A DNA stretch of 38,310 bases from Tessaracoccus sp. OH4464_COT-324 (GTDB lineage Bacteria > Actinomycetota > Actinomycetes > Propionibacteriales > Propionibacteriaceae). The stretch spans positions 1 to 38,310 of the forward strand of contig NZ_RQYZ01000022.1 of the NCBI RefSeq assembly GCF_003932855.1, written 5' to 3'. Under the pieces are notes generated by a model that worked only from the letters and a program-made list of their open reading frames with translations, made no database searches and was not told where the DNA came from. Made by a program: the position numbers and the translations under genes. Shown piece after piece: positions 8,141 through 16,735 of the stretch; the first letter of the stretch is position 1; each line of letters opens with the position of its first letter.

Positions 8141-9211
8141 TCAGCAGCCGGTCTTCGGCAGAGACGGCTTGCTGGGCTTCGAGGGGGTCGGCGAAGGGGA
8201 AGGAGTCGGCGACTTGGACGGGGTCGGGGTGGGCGAAGGAGTTGGCGTCGGGGCGGCGTCCCACGCGATCTTGCCTTCGGCCTTGACCGTGACCTGGTGG
8301 TTGTCCACGAGGATCAGCGTCTGGTTGCGGCTGGCTGTGGTGACCAGCAGCTGGCCGTTGTGCACGCTACCAGTGACGGTGGCCTCGATGGTCGCAGATC
8401 CGGCCTTCGCGTCCTGCGGTACCTTCAGGAAGAGATCCACCCCGGTGGGAACGGCCTTGAGATCAACGGCCGCGCCGTTGCCGGTCACCACGGGGTAGGG
8501 GAGTTCCTTCAGCTGGACAGTGAGCTTGGAGGACTTGACCTGGAAGGGGCCGACGAGGGTGCCAGCGACGCCGGGCTTGGCCGGGGACTTCACCTCGACG
8601 GTGGGTTCCTTGCTCTCTGGCAGGCCGACGTTGGCCTCTCCGGTGAGGTACTTGAACAGCTTTTCTACGCGCTTCGCAGACTCAGAGGAGGTGTCAACGC
8701 TACCGGAGCGGTGCAGCCCCTTGTACTGGAACCCGTCGGTGAGATGCCAGATTGATGCCTGGGTGCCGGCGATGGCCTCCTTGTCGGTGAGGCCGGTGAT
8801 CCCGGCGGCGGCCATGACGTCGTTCAGGCTGCTTTCGGGGTAGCTGTTGTGAGCGATCCACGCGACCTTGGCCCGCACCTGCGGGTCAGTCTTGAACTTG
8901 TTGTTGCCCGGGAACTGATCCCACGGCTTCACCTCCATGTGGGAACCGAAGGTCACGGGGACACCGAGTTCGATGCAGTAGGCGCGGATGTTCGGAGCAT
9001 TCGGTGCAGTCTCGACCACGAACAGCTGGGCGACTTGGGACTGGCCACTGTCGGAGGCCAGGAACTCTCCGCGCTCACTCCCCTTGAGCTTGGGGTATCC
9101 CGGAGGGTAGGGGTCGGCGTTGGCCACCGTAGCGCCGATGGCGAGCAGCATGGCGATGCAGGCTGCGAAGAGGGTGCGGATTGCCCGTGCCCAAGAGTGG
9201 CGCTGTGTCAT
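8141..9211 (-). CDS. Secreted thioester-domain (TQXA) surface protein ending in LPKTGC
   Basis: A 356-residue exported protein. Residues 1-32 form a signal peptide (basic start, hydrophobic core, cleavage near ANA-D). A thioester domain follows: Cys79 (RAYCIE) and Gln151 (AGTQASIWHL) are the pair that forms an internal Cys-Gln thioester in Gram-positive adhesins, used to bind host or surface molecules covalently. Residues about 210-310 look like an Ig-like stalk. A Pro/Ser/Thr/Lys linker (about 317-349) suits passage through the cell wall. The protein then stops at LPKTGC, residues 351-356, with no hydrophobic segment or positive tail as a normal sortase signal needs. ATG 9211 has AAGGAG upstream. 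Monocistronic. Confidence 0.85.
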   Translation of the reverse strand: MTQRHSWARAIRTLFAACIAMLLAIGATVANADPYPPGYPKLKGSERGEFLASDSGQSQVAQLFVVETAPNAPNIRAYCIELGVPVTFGSHMEVKPWDQFPGNNKFKTDPQVRAKVAWIAHNSYPESSLNDVMAAAGITGLTDKEAIAGTQASIWHLTDGFQYKGLHRSGSVDTSSESAKRVEKLFKYLTGEANVGLPESKEPTVEVKSPAKPGVAGTLVGPFQVKSSKLTVQLKELPYPVVTGNGAAVDLKAVPTGVDLFLKVPQDAKAGSATIEATVTGSVHNGQLLVTTASRNQTLILVDNHQVTVKAEGKIAWDAAPTPTPSPTPTPSKSPTPSPSPTPSKPSKPSLPKTGC

Positions 9212-9525
9212 AGGTGGACTCCTTTCATAGGCGGTGGTGCGAAGTCCGAGAGTGGCTCTCTCGTTTCAACTGAGCCTATTCACTGAGAGGGTCGCTGGGG
9301 GGCTCATCGGTGCACTTTTTGATAAAAAGATGAAAACTTTCCGGGCGGGGCTGCGGTGAGGGCGCATCCTCACGCTCAGCGACTTGGCTAGGTGATACGC
9401 ATCGTGTCGTCAATAAATGGTCGGGCCAGAATGAGCGACAGCGTGGCCTGAGGCGTACCTGCTAAAGGGGCGATGAAAACGCAACAAGAGGTTTCGGTAA
9501 AGCCCTTGGCGGCGCGCCGGGATGC
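9212..9525. other. Gene-free leader region
   Basis: No convincing gene is seen here. It holds the upstream region of the surface-protein gene, including a short GAGAG-TGG-CTCTC palindrome at 9248-9260 and an AT-rich patch around 9318-9340 that could hold promoter elements. I cannot assign a promoter with confidence. Confidence 0.4.
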
Positions 9526-9726
9526 CTAAACCAATCTCTCACGGATCGGACATCGACATTCGGCGTTGTCGATGAGGGTGAACAGAAAACGCTCGCGCGT
9601 CTCCCCGACGGTGGTGCCTTCCGCTGGAACGCGCAGTGTCTCGTCCAGGAGGTCATGCGGCAGCCACGCCTTCACGGCCTCCTGCCCCGACTCAAGGCGC
9701 CTATCGGCCAACGCGTGAAGCCTCAC
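9526..9726 (-). CDS. Small hypothetical ORF or gene remnant
   Basis: A 66-residue frame starts with GTG at 9726, preceded by GGAAG at 9732-9736, and ends at 9526. The product (VRLHALADRRLESGQEAV...) is soluble and matches no family I recognise. It lies alone between the surface protein and the pyruvate formate-lyase terminator, so it may be a small gene, the remnant of a larger one, or a chance frame. Confidence 0.3.
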   Translation of the reverse strand: MRLHALADRRLESGQEAVKAWLPHDLLDETLRVPAEGTTVGETRERFLFTLIDNAECRCPIRERLV

Positions 9727-9801
9727 TCGCTTCCGGAGAACAGCGCAAAGTGAGTACGGCTGACTTAAAGATCGTGCCGACGCCACATGGGATGAAAAAC
9801 C

Positions 9802-9829
9802 GTCTGCTGCTCCGGCTGGAACAGCAGAC
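9802..9829 (-). terminator. Rho-independent terminator of the pfl operon
   Basis: On the minus strand an 8-bp perfect stem (GTCTGCTG/CAGCAGAC) with a 12-base loop is followed by GGTTTTTC, a T tract. It lies 33 bp after the pflA stop, so it probably ends the pyruvate formate-lyase transcript. Confidence 0.8.
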
Positions 9830-9861
9830 CAAAGGCAGACGTCTGCGGCGCGCAGGCCGGG

Positions 9862-10707
9862 TCAGTAGGTCGTCAGGCCTCTCCCACGAAACACGTCGCG
9901 TACAGCCTCCACCTCGTCGAGGGTAGGGGGTGTGACGTCGCTCAACTCGTATTTCAGCCCCAGCGCGGCCCACTTGTCGGAACCCATCTGATGGAAGGGC
10001 AGCACCTCGACGCGCGAAACGTTGTCCCAAGCCTCGACGATGTCGGCCACGCTCTCGACATTCGCCGGATCGTCGGTGAGCCCCGGAACCAGCACGAACC
10101 TGACCCACACCTCCACCGACGCAGCCGCCAGCCGGTTGCCGAAGTCGATGGTCGGCTGCAGAGCGCGGCCAGTGACCTTGCGGTAGGTGTGCTCATTGCC
10201 CGACTTCACGTCGAGCAGCACCAGGTCGATGTCGTCGAGCATCAGGTCGGTGCAGTTCACGCCCAGGAAACCCGAGGTATCGATGCAGGTGTGGATGCCT
10301 AGCTCCTTGCACTCGCGCAGGATTCGAGCGGCAAACGCGGGCTGCATCAGCACCTCGCCACCGGAGAGCGTCACCCCACCATGCGAGGCCCGGAAAACGC
10401 CCCGATAACGCTTGATCCGTTTCATCAGTTCCGCCGTCTCGACGGGCTGGCCGCGGCGCATCTCCATTGTGTCGGGGTTGTGGCAGTACAGGCAGCGCAG
10501 CGGGCAGCCAGCGAGGAACACCGTCATCCGGGTGCCCGGGCCGTCCACTGCCGTCACCAGTTCCCAGGAATGCACCGAGCCCAGCGCTCCCTCGCGCATG
10601 CGACGAAGCCGCTCGCCGTGCTCCGCATCCCCCAACAGCTCAAGCCCGACGGTGCCAGCTCCGGAGAGCCGGGCCGTCGGGGCTTGAAATCCGTGATCGC
10701 CGATCAA
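9862..10707 (-). CDS. pflA: Pyruvate formate-lyase-activating enzyme
   Basis: A radical-SAM protein of up to 281 residues. The 4Fe-4S motif CxxxCxxC is CPLRCLYC (Cys68, Cys72, Cys75), preceded by VDGPGTRMTVF and followed by HNPDT. SGGE near residue 115 is the SAM-binding motif. It uses SAM and reducing power to place the glycyl radical on pyruvate formate-lyase. The long start is TTG 10707, 4 bp after the glycyl-radical gene, suggesting coupling but lacking a clear Shine-Dalgarno. ATG 10599 (MREGALGSVHSWE) would give a usual-length enzyme of 245 residues. Its target glycine is on the separate small protein just upstream. Confidence 0.9.
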   Translation of the reverse strand: MIGDHGFQAPTARLSGAGTVGLELLGDAEHGERLRRMREGALGSVHSWELVTAVDGPGTRMTVFLAGCPLRCLYCHNPDTMEMRRGQPVETAELMKRIKRYRGVFRASHGGVTLSGGEVLMQPAFAARILRECKELGIHTCIDTSGFLGVNCTDLMLDDIDLVLLDVKSGNEHTYRKVTGRALQPTIDFGNRLAAASVEVWVRFVLVPGLTDDPANVESVADIVEAWDNVSRVEVLPFHQMGSDKWAALGLKYELSDVTPPTLDEVEAVRDVFRGRGLTTY

Positions 10708-10711
10708 GCGA

Positions 10712-10960
10712 TCAGGCGCTCTGATGGAACGTGCGGCTGAGCACGTCGAGCTGCTGCTCGCGGGTCAGCTTCACGAAGTTGACCGCGTAGCCGGAGACGC
10801 GCACGGTTAGGTTGGGGTAGTTGTCCGGGTTCTCCATCGCGTCCTCCAGCGTCTCCTTGTTCAGGACGTTGATGTTGGCGTGGTACAGGCCGTCAACGGT
10901 GCCATTAGCTTCGCGGGACGCCTTCATTGAGGCGAGACGCTCGTCGTAGGTCTTGCGCAT
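10712..10960 (-). CDS. Detached glycyl-radical domain of pyruvate formate-lyase (GrcA/YfiD-like small subunit)
   Basis: This 82-residue protein corresponds to the C-terminal glycyl-radical domain of ordinary pyruvate formate-lyase. It has [19 protein letters not shown], then RVSGYAV with radical Gly57, then [18 protein letters not shown], which closely parallels the end of E. coli PflB. It starts at ATG 10960, 10 bp after the stop of the large protein, with GGAG 10967-10970 in between. It should supply the radical that the 695-residue partner lacks, either as an obligatory subunit or as an exchangeable spare part. The same operon encodes the activase. E. coli GrcA is about 127 residues; this one has almost only the radical domain. 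Confidence 0.9.
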   Translation of the reverse strand: MRKTYDERLASMKASREANGTVDGLYHANINVLNKETLEDAMENPDNYPNLTVRVSGYAVNFVKLTREQQLDVLSRTFHQSA

Positions 10961-10966
10961 TCTTAT

Positions 10967-10970
10967 CTCC
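10967..10970 (-). promoter_or_regulatory. Ribosome-binding site of the glycyl-radical gene
   Basis: GGAG directly follows the TGA of the large pyruvate formate-lyase gene, six bases before ATG 10960. It shows that the radical domain is translated on its own and that the split is not a sequencing frameshift. Confidence 0.8.
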
Positions 10971-13058
10971 TCAGTCTTCTTCGTGTGGGATGAAACCGGC
11001 ATCGAGGATGCCGACAAGGTTGGCTACCTGCTCGTCTTTGGTGCGCCCGAGGCCGGCAGGGGTGATGGTGTTGGTGAGTGAGATGCCGTCGAGAGCGTCT
11101 TGATAGTCGAGCTTGCCGACGCTCAGCATGGAAGCCACCATGCCGTGCGTGTCCGCACCATTTTCAGGGTTGGCGCCGGGAGCGAAAGGCGTTCCCGCCT
11201 GGTGGCCGGAGGGGAACGAACCTGTGGCCTTACCGTAGACGACGTTCGAGGTGATCGTCAGCACCGACTGGGTGGGGATCGCGTCGCGGTACAGCGGGAT
11301 CGCGCGGATCTTCTCCATCACGGTGTGCACGACGGTGGCTGCGATCTCGTCGACACGGTCGTCGTCGTTGCCGAAGCGGGGGAAATCGCCCTCCACCTTG
11401 TAGTCAACGACGAGGCCCGACTCGTCGCGCACCGGCCAGACCTTCGCGAACCGGATGGCGGACAGCGAGTCGGCGACGATGGACAGGCCAGCGATGCCGC
11501 AGCCCATGGTGCGGATGATCTCGGAGTCATGCAGCGCCATCTCGATCGACTCGTAGGCGTAGCGGTCGTGACAGTAGTGGATGATGTTCAACGCCTCGAC
11601 GTAGGTGCCCACCACCCAGTCGAGCATGTCCTCGTAGCGGGCCCAGATGTCATCGAAGTCGAGCGGGCCGTCGCCCTGCACCGGCTCGAAGCCGGGCGCG
11701 ATCAGCTTGCCGCTCATCTCGTCGCGGCCGCCGTTGATGGCGTAGAGCAGGGCCTTCGCGGAGTTGACGCGCGCGCCGAAGAACTGCATCTGCTTGCCCA
11801 CCTTCATGGGCGATACGCAGCAGGCGATTGCGGCATCGTCGCCCCAGTGGCGGCGGATCTCGCGATCGGCTTCGTACTGGATCGAGGAGGTCTCGATGGA
11901 GATAGCGGAGCAGAAGTCCTTGTAGCCCTTGGGCAGCTCGGGATCCCAGAAGATGGTGATGTTCGGCTCGGGGGCGGGGCCCAGGTTGCGCAGCGTCTGC
12001 AGCAGGCGGAACGAGGTCTTGGTGACGAGCGTGCGGCCGTCTTCGCCGATGCCTGCGTCGGACCAAGTGGCCCAGTAGGGGTCGCCGGAGAAGATCTGGT
12101 CGTAGTCGATGGTGCGCAGGAAACGAACGATGCGCAGCTTGATGACGAGTGCGTCGATGATCTCCTGCGCCTCATCCTCGGTGAGTGTGCCGGCAGCGAA
12201 GTCGCGCTCGAAGTACACATCGAAGAACGACGACAGGCGGCCGATCGACATGGCCGCGCCATCTTGGCTCTTCACCGAGGCGAGGTAGCCGAAGTAGGTC
12301 CACTGCACGGCTTCCTTCGCGGTGCGGGCGGGCCCGGAGATGTCGTAGCCGTAGTCGGCGGCCATCTTCTTCAGCTTCTTGAGCGCCTTGATCTGCTCGG
12401 AGTGCTCCTCGCGGTAGCGGGCCCAGTGCTCGCTGAAGGGCTCGTCGGCGACGAGGTCCTTGTCGCGCTCCTTGAACTCGATCAGCTTGTCCACGCCGTA
12501 GAGCGCCACGCGACGGTAGTCTCCGATGATGCGGCCTCGGCCGTAGGCGTCGGGCAGGCCGGTGATGATGTGCGACGAGCGGGCCGCGCGGATTCGCGGG
12601 GTGTAGATGTCGAACACAGCCTCGTTGTGGGTCTTGCGGTAGTGCGTGAAGATTTGCTTCACGTCCTGGTTGACCTCTTTGCCGCCTTCCTTGATGGCGG
12701 TCTCCACCATGCGCCAGCCGCCGTTGGGCATCATGGCGCGCTTCAGCGGGGTGTCGGTCTGGAGGCCTACGACGACGTCGTCGTCGTCCGAGATAAAGCC
12801 CGGCGCGAACGCGTCGATATCGGCGGGGGTGTCGGTGTCGATGTCGAAGATGCGCTTCTTGCGTTCGACGGAGAGATAGTTCTTTTCAAGGGTGTCCCAG
12901 GTGCGGAGCGTTTTCTCGGTGGGTCCCGCAAGGAACGAGGCGTCGCCCTCGTAGGGCGTGTAGTTGCGCTGAATGAAGTCACGAACGTCAATGGAGGTGG
13001 TCCAAGGGCCGGTTACGAACCCTTCCCATCCCTCGGTAACGGATTCGGTGCCAGTCAC
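10971..13058 (-). CDS. pflB: Pyruvate formate-lyase large protein without glycyl-radical domain
   Basis: The 695-residue protein matches formate acetyltransferase (pyruvate + CoA to acetyl-CoA + formate) from its start to the [16 protein letters not shown] end. The catalytic cysteine pair Cys413-Cys414 is in IACCVSPM. Ordinary PFL is about 760 residues and ends with the RVSGYA radical loop; here the chain stops just before that part, which is encoded by the next gene. The GTG start at 13058 has AGGAAGG upstream. It is the first gene of a three-gene operon with the small radical protein and the activase, and should be used under anaerobic fermentation. Confidence 0.93.
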   Translation of the reverse strand: MTGTESVTEGWEGFVTGPWTTSIDVRDFIQRNYTPYEGDASFLAGPTEKTLRTWDTLEKNYLSVERKKRIFDIDTDTPADIDAFAPGFISDDDDVVVGLQTDTPLKRAMMPNGGWRMVETAIKEGGKEVNQDVKQIFTHYRKTHNEAVFDIYTPRIRAARSSHIITGLPDAYGRGRIIGDYRRVALYGVDKLIEFKERDKDLVADEPFSEHWARYREEHSEQIKALKKLKKMAADYGYDISGPARTAKEAVQWTYFGYLASVKSQDGAAMSIGRLSSFFDVYFERDFAAGTLTEDEAQEIIDALVIKLRIVRFLRTIDYDQIFSGDPYWATWSDAGIGEDGRTLVTKTSFRLLQTLRNLGPAPEPNITIFWDPELPKGYKDFCSAISIETSSIQYEADREIRRHWGDDAAIACCVSPMKVGKQMQFFGARVNSAKALLYAINGGRDEMSGKLIAPGFEPVQGDGPLDFDDIWARYEDMLDWVVGTYVEALNIIHYCHDRYAYESIEMALHDSEIIRTMGCGIAGLSIVADSLSAIRFAKVWPVRDESGLVVDYKVEGDFPRFGNDDDRVDEIAATVVHTVMEKIRAIPLYRDAIPTQSVLTITSNVVYGKATGSFPSGHQAGTPFAPGANPENGADTHGMVASMLSVGKLDYQDALDGISLTNTITPAGLGRTKDEQVANLVGILDAGFIPHEED

Positions 13059-13087
13059 TGCGACCTTCCTGTGCTCGACTATGCGTA

Positions 13088-13104
13088 GTAGAGGTGTTCT
13101 CTAC
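13088..13104. promoter_or_regulatory. Inverted repeat upstream of pfl
   Basis: GTAGAG-GTGTT-CTCTAC is a perfect 6-bp inverted repeat 30 bp upstream of the pflB start. It could be an operator or part of the leader. It does not match Rex or FNR consensus closely. Confidence 0.4.
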
Positions 13105-13187
13105 GAACCAGACTAGTGTGCCGTTTAGGTCGGACCAAAACGAGTTGGGGGTTGGATTGCGGGAAAGTGATCACTCGGGATGAGCGA

Positions 13188-14156
13188 TCAGTGGGAGGTG
13201 TGTTCCGACCCATCCGCCGCGGGTGTCGTGTTGTCGTGTGACTTGTGGAAAGGCAGGAGGATCAGCGCGACGGCACCGCCCAGTACCAGGCCGGCGATCA
13301 TGGAGCAGAAGGTGTCGACGAGCCACGCCAGGAGGCCGCCAACGCCGGCCACGCCCTCCACCGAGTGGGCCAGGTGGTGCACGAAGTCGTAGGGTGCGGT
13401 GAGCCAGCCCATCTCGTGCAGTCCGGCGAGGAGGATGTGCCCGCCGACCCACAGCATCGCGAAGGTGCCAACGACGGAGAGCGTCTTCAGGATGACGGGC
13501 ATGGCTTTCAGCAGCACCTGCCCCAGGCGCTGCGAGCCCTTGTTGTCCCGCTTGGCCAGGCTGAGGCCGATGTCGTCGAGTTTCACGATCACTCCCACGA
13601 CGCCGTAGACGAGCGCGGTAATGGCGATGGCGACGACGAGCAATACGGCGAGCCGCGTCGCGAAGGGCTCGGTGGCGACCTCCTTCAGAGAGATCACCAT
13701 GATCTCGGCCGAAAGGATGAAATCAGTGCGGATGGCGCCGGTCACCATGGTCTTCTCGTGCTCCGGGCCCTGGTCGGCGGCCGGCTTGGCGTCCTCGTGG
13801 TGGCCGGTCAGCCATTCGATGATCTTCTCTGCGCCCTCGAATGCGAGGTACAGGCCACCCGCCATGAGCAGCGGGGTGAGCAGCCAGGGAAGGAATTGGC
13901 TGAGCAGCATGGCGGCGACGATGATGATCAGCTTGTTCAGCATCGAGCCCTTGGCGATCCGCCAGATGACGGGTAGTTCTCGCTGCGGGGAGAAGCCCTG
14001 CACGTACTTCGGGGTGACGGCGGCGTCATCGACGACGACGGCGGCGGCCTTTGCGCTTGCCCGGCCAGCGGCCGCGCCGATGTCGTCAATTGAGGCGGCC
14101 GCGAGCTTGGCGATTGCGGCGATGTCGTCGAGTAGGGCTGCCAGGCCACCGGCCAT
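13188..14156 (-). CDS. DUF808 family membrane protein (YedI-like)
   Basis: A 322-residue protein that starts MAGGLAALLDDIAAIAK and carries the block DDAAVTPKYVQGFSPQRELPVI, both hallmarks of the DUF808/YedI family. Several hydrophobic segments follow (about residues 74-104, 165-195, 225-250, 275-300). Function of the family is unknown. ATG 14156 has AAGGA upstream. The tail is His-rich (HKSHDN..., SEHTSH). It is not obviously tied to neighbours. Confidence 0.85.
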   Translation of the reverse strand: MAGGLAALLDDIAAIAKLAAASIDDIGAAAGRASAKAAAVVVDDAAVTPKYVQGFSPQRELPVIWRIAKGSMLNKLIIIVAAMLLSQFLPWLLTPLLMAGGLYLAFEGAEKIIEWLTGHHEDAKPAADQGPEHEKTMVTGAIRTDFILSAEIMVISLKEVATEPFATRLAVLLVVAIAITALVYGVVGVIVKLDDIGLSLAKRDNKGSQRLGQVLLKAMPVILKTLSVVGTFAMLWVGGHILLAGLHEMGWLTAPYDFVHHLAHSVEGVAGVGGLLAWLVDTFCSMIAGLVLGGAVALILLPFHKSHDNTTPAADGSEHTSH

Positions 14157-14293
14157 GTGTTCCGTCCTTCGTTCGTCTGGTCAAGGAAAAGGGTACGCGC
14201 TAACGAGTGCGTAGTCACTGTGGTGGGGCGGTGGCGGGCGGTCTGAGTGGGTCGCGGCGGGAATGGGGTTTGGTTTAGGGGCGCATCGAGATA

Positions 14294-14311
14294 TAGTTGA
14301 GGAATCAACTA
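14294..14311. promoter_or_regulatory. Operator-like palindrome before the luciferase-like gene
   Basis: TAGTTGA-GGAA-TCAACTA is a perfect 7-bp inverted repeat that ends one base before the AAGGAG ribosome site of the next gene. It resembles MarR/PadR-type operators, and binding there would block transcription or initiation. No such regulator lies in the window. Confidence 0.6.
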
Positions 14312-14324
14312 AAAGGAGATTGTT

Positions 14325-15341
14325 GTGAAACGCTTCGGTTTCTTGAGCTTTGGCCATCACGGGCCCGAAGGGTCGGCCTTCGATGCCGGCGCTTCCTTGC
14401 ACAGCGCTCTGGAACTGGCCGTAGCCGCCGACGAACTTGGCGTGAACGGTGCCTACTTCCGAGTCCATCACTTCGCTCGGCAGGCCGCCGCGCCGATGCC
14501 GCTGCTCAGCGCCATCGCTGCACGCACCAAGCGCATCGAGGTAGGCACCGGGGTCATCGACCTCCGCTACGAAAACCCGCTCTATCTCGCGGAGGAGGCC
14601 GCCGCACTGGACCTCATCTCCGAAGGTCGGGTCGCGCTCGGCGTCAGCCGTGGATCGCCGGAACCTGCCCAGCGAGGCTGGGAAGCATTCGGCTACCTAG
14701 GCAGCACCGACCCCCGTGGCGCCGACATCGCCCGGACCAAGCTTGAGTTGTTCCTTTCCGCAGTCGAGGGCGAGGCCATGGCCGCCGCGGATCCGGAGCA
14801 GTTCCCAGGCGGAACCCGGCTGCCGATTCAGCCGCAATCGCCGGGGCTTCGCCGTCGTATCTGGTGGGGAGCCACGACGCACGATACTGCTGTCTGGGCG
14901 GCGCAGCGGGGCCTGAACCTCATGAGTTCCACCCTCGTCTCCGAAGCCACTGGGCAGCCGCTCGGAGAGCTGCAGGCTGAGCAGATTCAGCGCTATCGCG
15001 ACGCATGGCGCGAAGCAGGGCACGACTGGCAACCCCGAATCTCGGTCAGCCGAAGCATCTTCCCGATCATGAACGACCTCGACCGTCGCTACTTCGGGCG
15101 AGGAGACAGCGCAGACCAGATCGGCATGATCGACGGGCTCCGCTCGACGTTCGGTCGGACCTACGCCGCAGAGCCCGACCAACTCGTCGAGCAGCTGAAG
15201 GCCGATGCCGCAGTTCAGGCAGCGGACACGCTGATGCTCACCATTCCCAATCAAGTGGGAACTGATTACAACCTGCACATCATCGAGTCCTTCGCCCGGC
15301 ATGTCGCTCCCCAACTCGGCTGGGAGCCAACCAACGGATAA
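14325..15341 (+). CDS. Luciferase-like (LLM class) flavin-dependent oxidoreductase
   Basis: A 338-residue protein with the bacterial luciferase-like TIM-barrel pattern: MKRFGFLSFGHH at the start, AADELGVNGAYFRVHHFARQ (about 35-54), RIEVGTGVIDLRYENPLYLAEEAAALDLISEGRVALGVSRGSP (about 70-112), and a C-terminal TLMLTIPNQVG. Such enzymes use reduced FMN to oxidise or monooxygenate a small substrate. GTG 14325 has AAGGAG upstream. It is a single gene framed by a palindrome upstream and a hairpin terminator downstream, which suggests an inducible detoxification enzyme. Substrate unknown. Confidence 0.87.
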   Translation: MKRFGFLSFGHHGPEGSAFDAGASLHSALELAVAADELGVNGAYFRVHHFARQAAAPMPLLSAIAARTKRIEVGTGVIDLRYENPLYLAEEAAALDLISEGRVALGVSRGSPEPAQRGWEAFGYLGSTDPRGADIARTKLELFLSAVEGEAMAAADPEQFPGGTRLPIQPQSPGLRRRIWWGATTHDTAVWAAQRGLNLMSSTLVSEATGQPLGELQAEQIQRYRDAWREAGHDWQPRISVSRSIFPIMNDLDRRYFGRGDSADQIGMIDGLRSTFGRTYAAEPDQLVEQLKADAAVQAADTLMLTIPNQVGTDYNLHIIESFARHVAPQLGWEPTNG

Positions 15342-15345
15342 CTCT

Positions 15346-15381
15346 GCGGGTTGCCCGTCGTCCACGAAGCGGGCAACCCGC
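15346..15381 (+). terminator. Terminator of the luciferase-like gene
   Basis: A 12-bp perfect stem (GCGGGTTGCCCG with CGGGCAACCCGC) and 12-base loop start 4 bp after the stop codon. No clear T tract follows. Confidence 0.7.
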
Positions 15382-15473
15382 ATGGCGCGGGCCCGGTGCG
15401 CCCGGTGGAGCGCTGAGGATCCCCCTCCACTCCAACAGGTGCACCGCGGCTGGCGCCACCTGCGAAGCAGGTC

Positions 15474-16055
15474 CTAACGGTCGGCGCGGATCTCCCCGGT
15501 GGCAACGACAAGCTCATACTCGGTTTCGCCGCCATCGACGATCACGTCGACCTTCCACATCCCATCATCGAAGTTCACGTCGCCGACTTTGCCCGGGTAC
15601 TTCTGCGTGATCGTGCGGATGGCGTCGTCAATATTGATCCTCGACGCAGCGGCGGCACGGTCATCGTCGTCGGGGGACTCGGTCTCCAGGTCAGTCACAG
15701 ACTGTGAGCCGACGGGGATCCGCACCTGGTGCACGGTGTCGCCGGCGAGCATCTCGAACTCCCAATGACCGTCGTCGTCGGAGAGGTCCTGGTCGATGAC
15801 CACGGCATCCGAGATACCCTTTTGCTGCAGGTGGGACAGCGCGAGCCCGCGCAGCAGAGCCGAGTCGTCGTCGAACATGGAAGGGGGAGCGCTCACCGGC
15901 TGGTCGGTGGTTTGGCCCTCCGGGGCGCTCGACTTAGGGGCGTCTGTGGCACCCGACGTGGAACCGGACGCGGAGGTGGCTGGCTGAGCATCAGCTGAGC
16001 AGCCGACCAGAGCGAGGACCGAACAAGCGGAGATAATCGTCAAAGTCTTCTTCAT
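15474..16055 (-). CDS. PepSY-domain lipoprotein
   Basis: A 193-residue lipoprotein. Residues 1-19 form a signal peptide with lipobox LVGC (Cys19 acylated). A Ser/Thr/Ala-rich linker (20-60) follows. Two PepSY-like repeats are seen: about 66-125 (ALSHLQQKGISDAVVIDQDLSDDDGHWEFEML...) and about 139-193 (INIDDAIRTITQKYPGK...WKVDVI...ATGEI). PepSY proteins often restrain peptidases or sense at the cell surface. It stands alone and its role is unknown. Confidence 0.8.
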   Translation of the reverse strand: MKKTLTIISACSVLALVGCSADAQPATSASGSTSGATDAPKSSAPEGQTTDQPVSAPPSMFDDDSALLRGLALSHLQQKGISDAVVIDQDLSDDDGHWEFEMLAGDTVHQVRIPVGSQSVTDLETESPDDDDRAAAASRINIDDAIRTITQKYPGKVGDVNFDDGMWKVDVIVDGGETEYELVVATGEIRADR

Positions 16056-16108
16056 GCCGCAATCGTATGCTCAGACGATGAGCGCAAGATGAGAAGCTGC
16101 TGTGAGTT

Positions 16109-16642
16109 TCAGCGGATCTCCTCATAAGCTGCGGCAAGTGCCCTTGCCGAACGATCAACAAGAGCCTGCCAGCCCAGGGCCTCCCGGTCAGCGGAATCCG
16201 ATACGTGCTTGATCATCACCAGCTCCACGCCCAGCGCCCGGCAAGCGTAGGCGATCGCGTAACCTTCCATATCGACGATCTGGCAGCGGCCCAGCAGCGC
16301 ATCGCGCTGCGGACCTCCGGCGACGAAGGAGTCGCCGGAGCCGAGAATCGGCCCCTCCCCGCCTAGGCGGATCACGTCGTCGGGTTTGTCGATACCAGCC
16401 GCGCGCAACTCGGCCGCGTTCACGTCGCGGTTGAACACCGCACTGGGCCGGACGATGCCGGAGAGGCCGGGGTCGAGGGAGCCGACGGACCCCAGGTTGA
16501 CAACCCGGGCCGGCCGGTGTGCGACGACGGCGCGGGTGGCCGCGACCGCGGCCGGGACCAGGCCGATCCCGGTCAACTCTAGGCGGACATCAGGGGGGAG
16601 GTACGCGGCTTCCTGCTGGGCGGCGACGAGCACTAGATCCAT
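16109..16642 (-). CDS. MTA/SAH-type nucleosidase family protein (short)
   Basis: This 177-residue protein belongs to the PNP/UDP phosphorylase-MTAN superfamily. The VNLGSVGSLDP region is the strand-loop that binds the purine nucleoside, VDMEGYAIA carries a ribose-binding Glu126, and KHVSDSAD carries the probable catalytic Asp149. The family splits the glycosidic bond of methylthioadenosine, S-adenosylhomocysteine or futalosine. At 177 residues it is clearly shorter than E. coli MTAN (about 230), mainly at the N-terminus, so its specificity is uncertain. ATG 16642 was preferred over the TTG at 16660. Confidence 0.75.
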   Translation of the reverse strand: MDLVLVAAQQEAAYLPPDVRLELTGIGLVPAAVAATRAVVAHRPARVVNLGSVGSLDPGLSGIVRPSAVFNRDVNAAELRAAGIDKPDDVIRLGGEGPILGSGDSFVAGGPQRDALLGRCQIVDMEGYAIAYACRALGVELVMIKHVSDSADREALGWQALVDRSARALAAAYEEIR

Positions 16643-16694
16643 GCCCCAAATGTGCTGCAAGCCTCGCCCGCTGGCAAGTTCTTAGGCGCGAAAA

Positions 16695-16724
16695 GGGTGG
16701 GCCCACCGATGGATGGGCCCACCC
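16695..16724 (-). terminator. Rho-independent terminator of the metal operon
   Basis: On the minus strand an 11-bp perfect stem (GGGTGGGCCCA/TGGGCCCACCC, loop 8) is followed by TTTT. It begins 11 bp after the metallothionein stop codon. Confidence 0.85.
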
Positions 16725-16735
16725 GGGGAGGTGTT

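Noticed and set aside
10712-11017. Longer reading of the glycyl-radical gene from 11017
   Set aside because: It would overlap the end of the large pyruvate formate-lyase chain in another frame; ATG 10960 has a good GGAG site and starts at the family-like MRKTYDERL.
11100-13088. 662-codon plus-strand open frame across the pfl region
   Set aside because: It is antisense to pyruvate formate-lyase, which has clear motifs; its translation is Val/Gly/Asp-biased without any domain.
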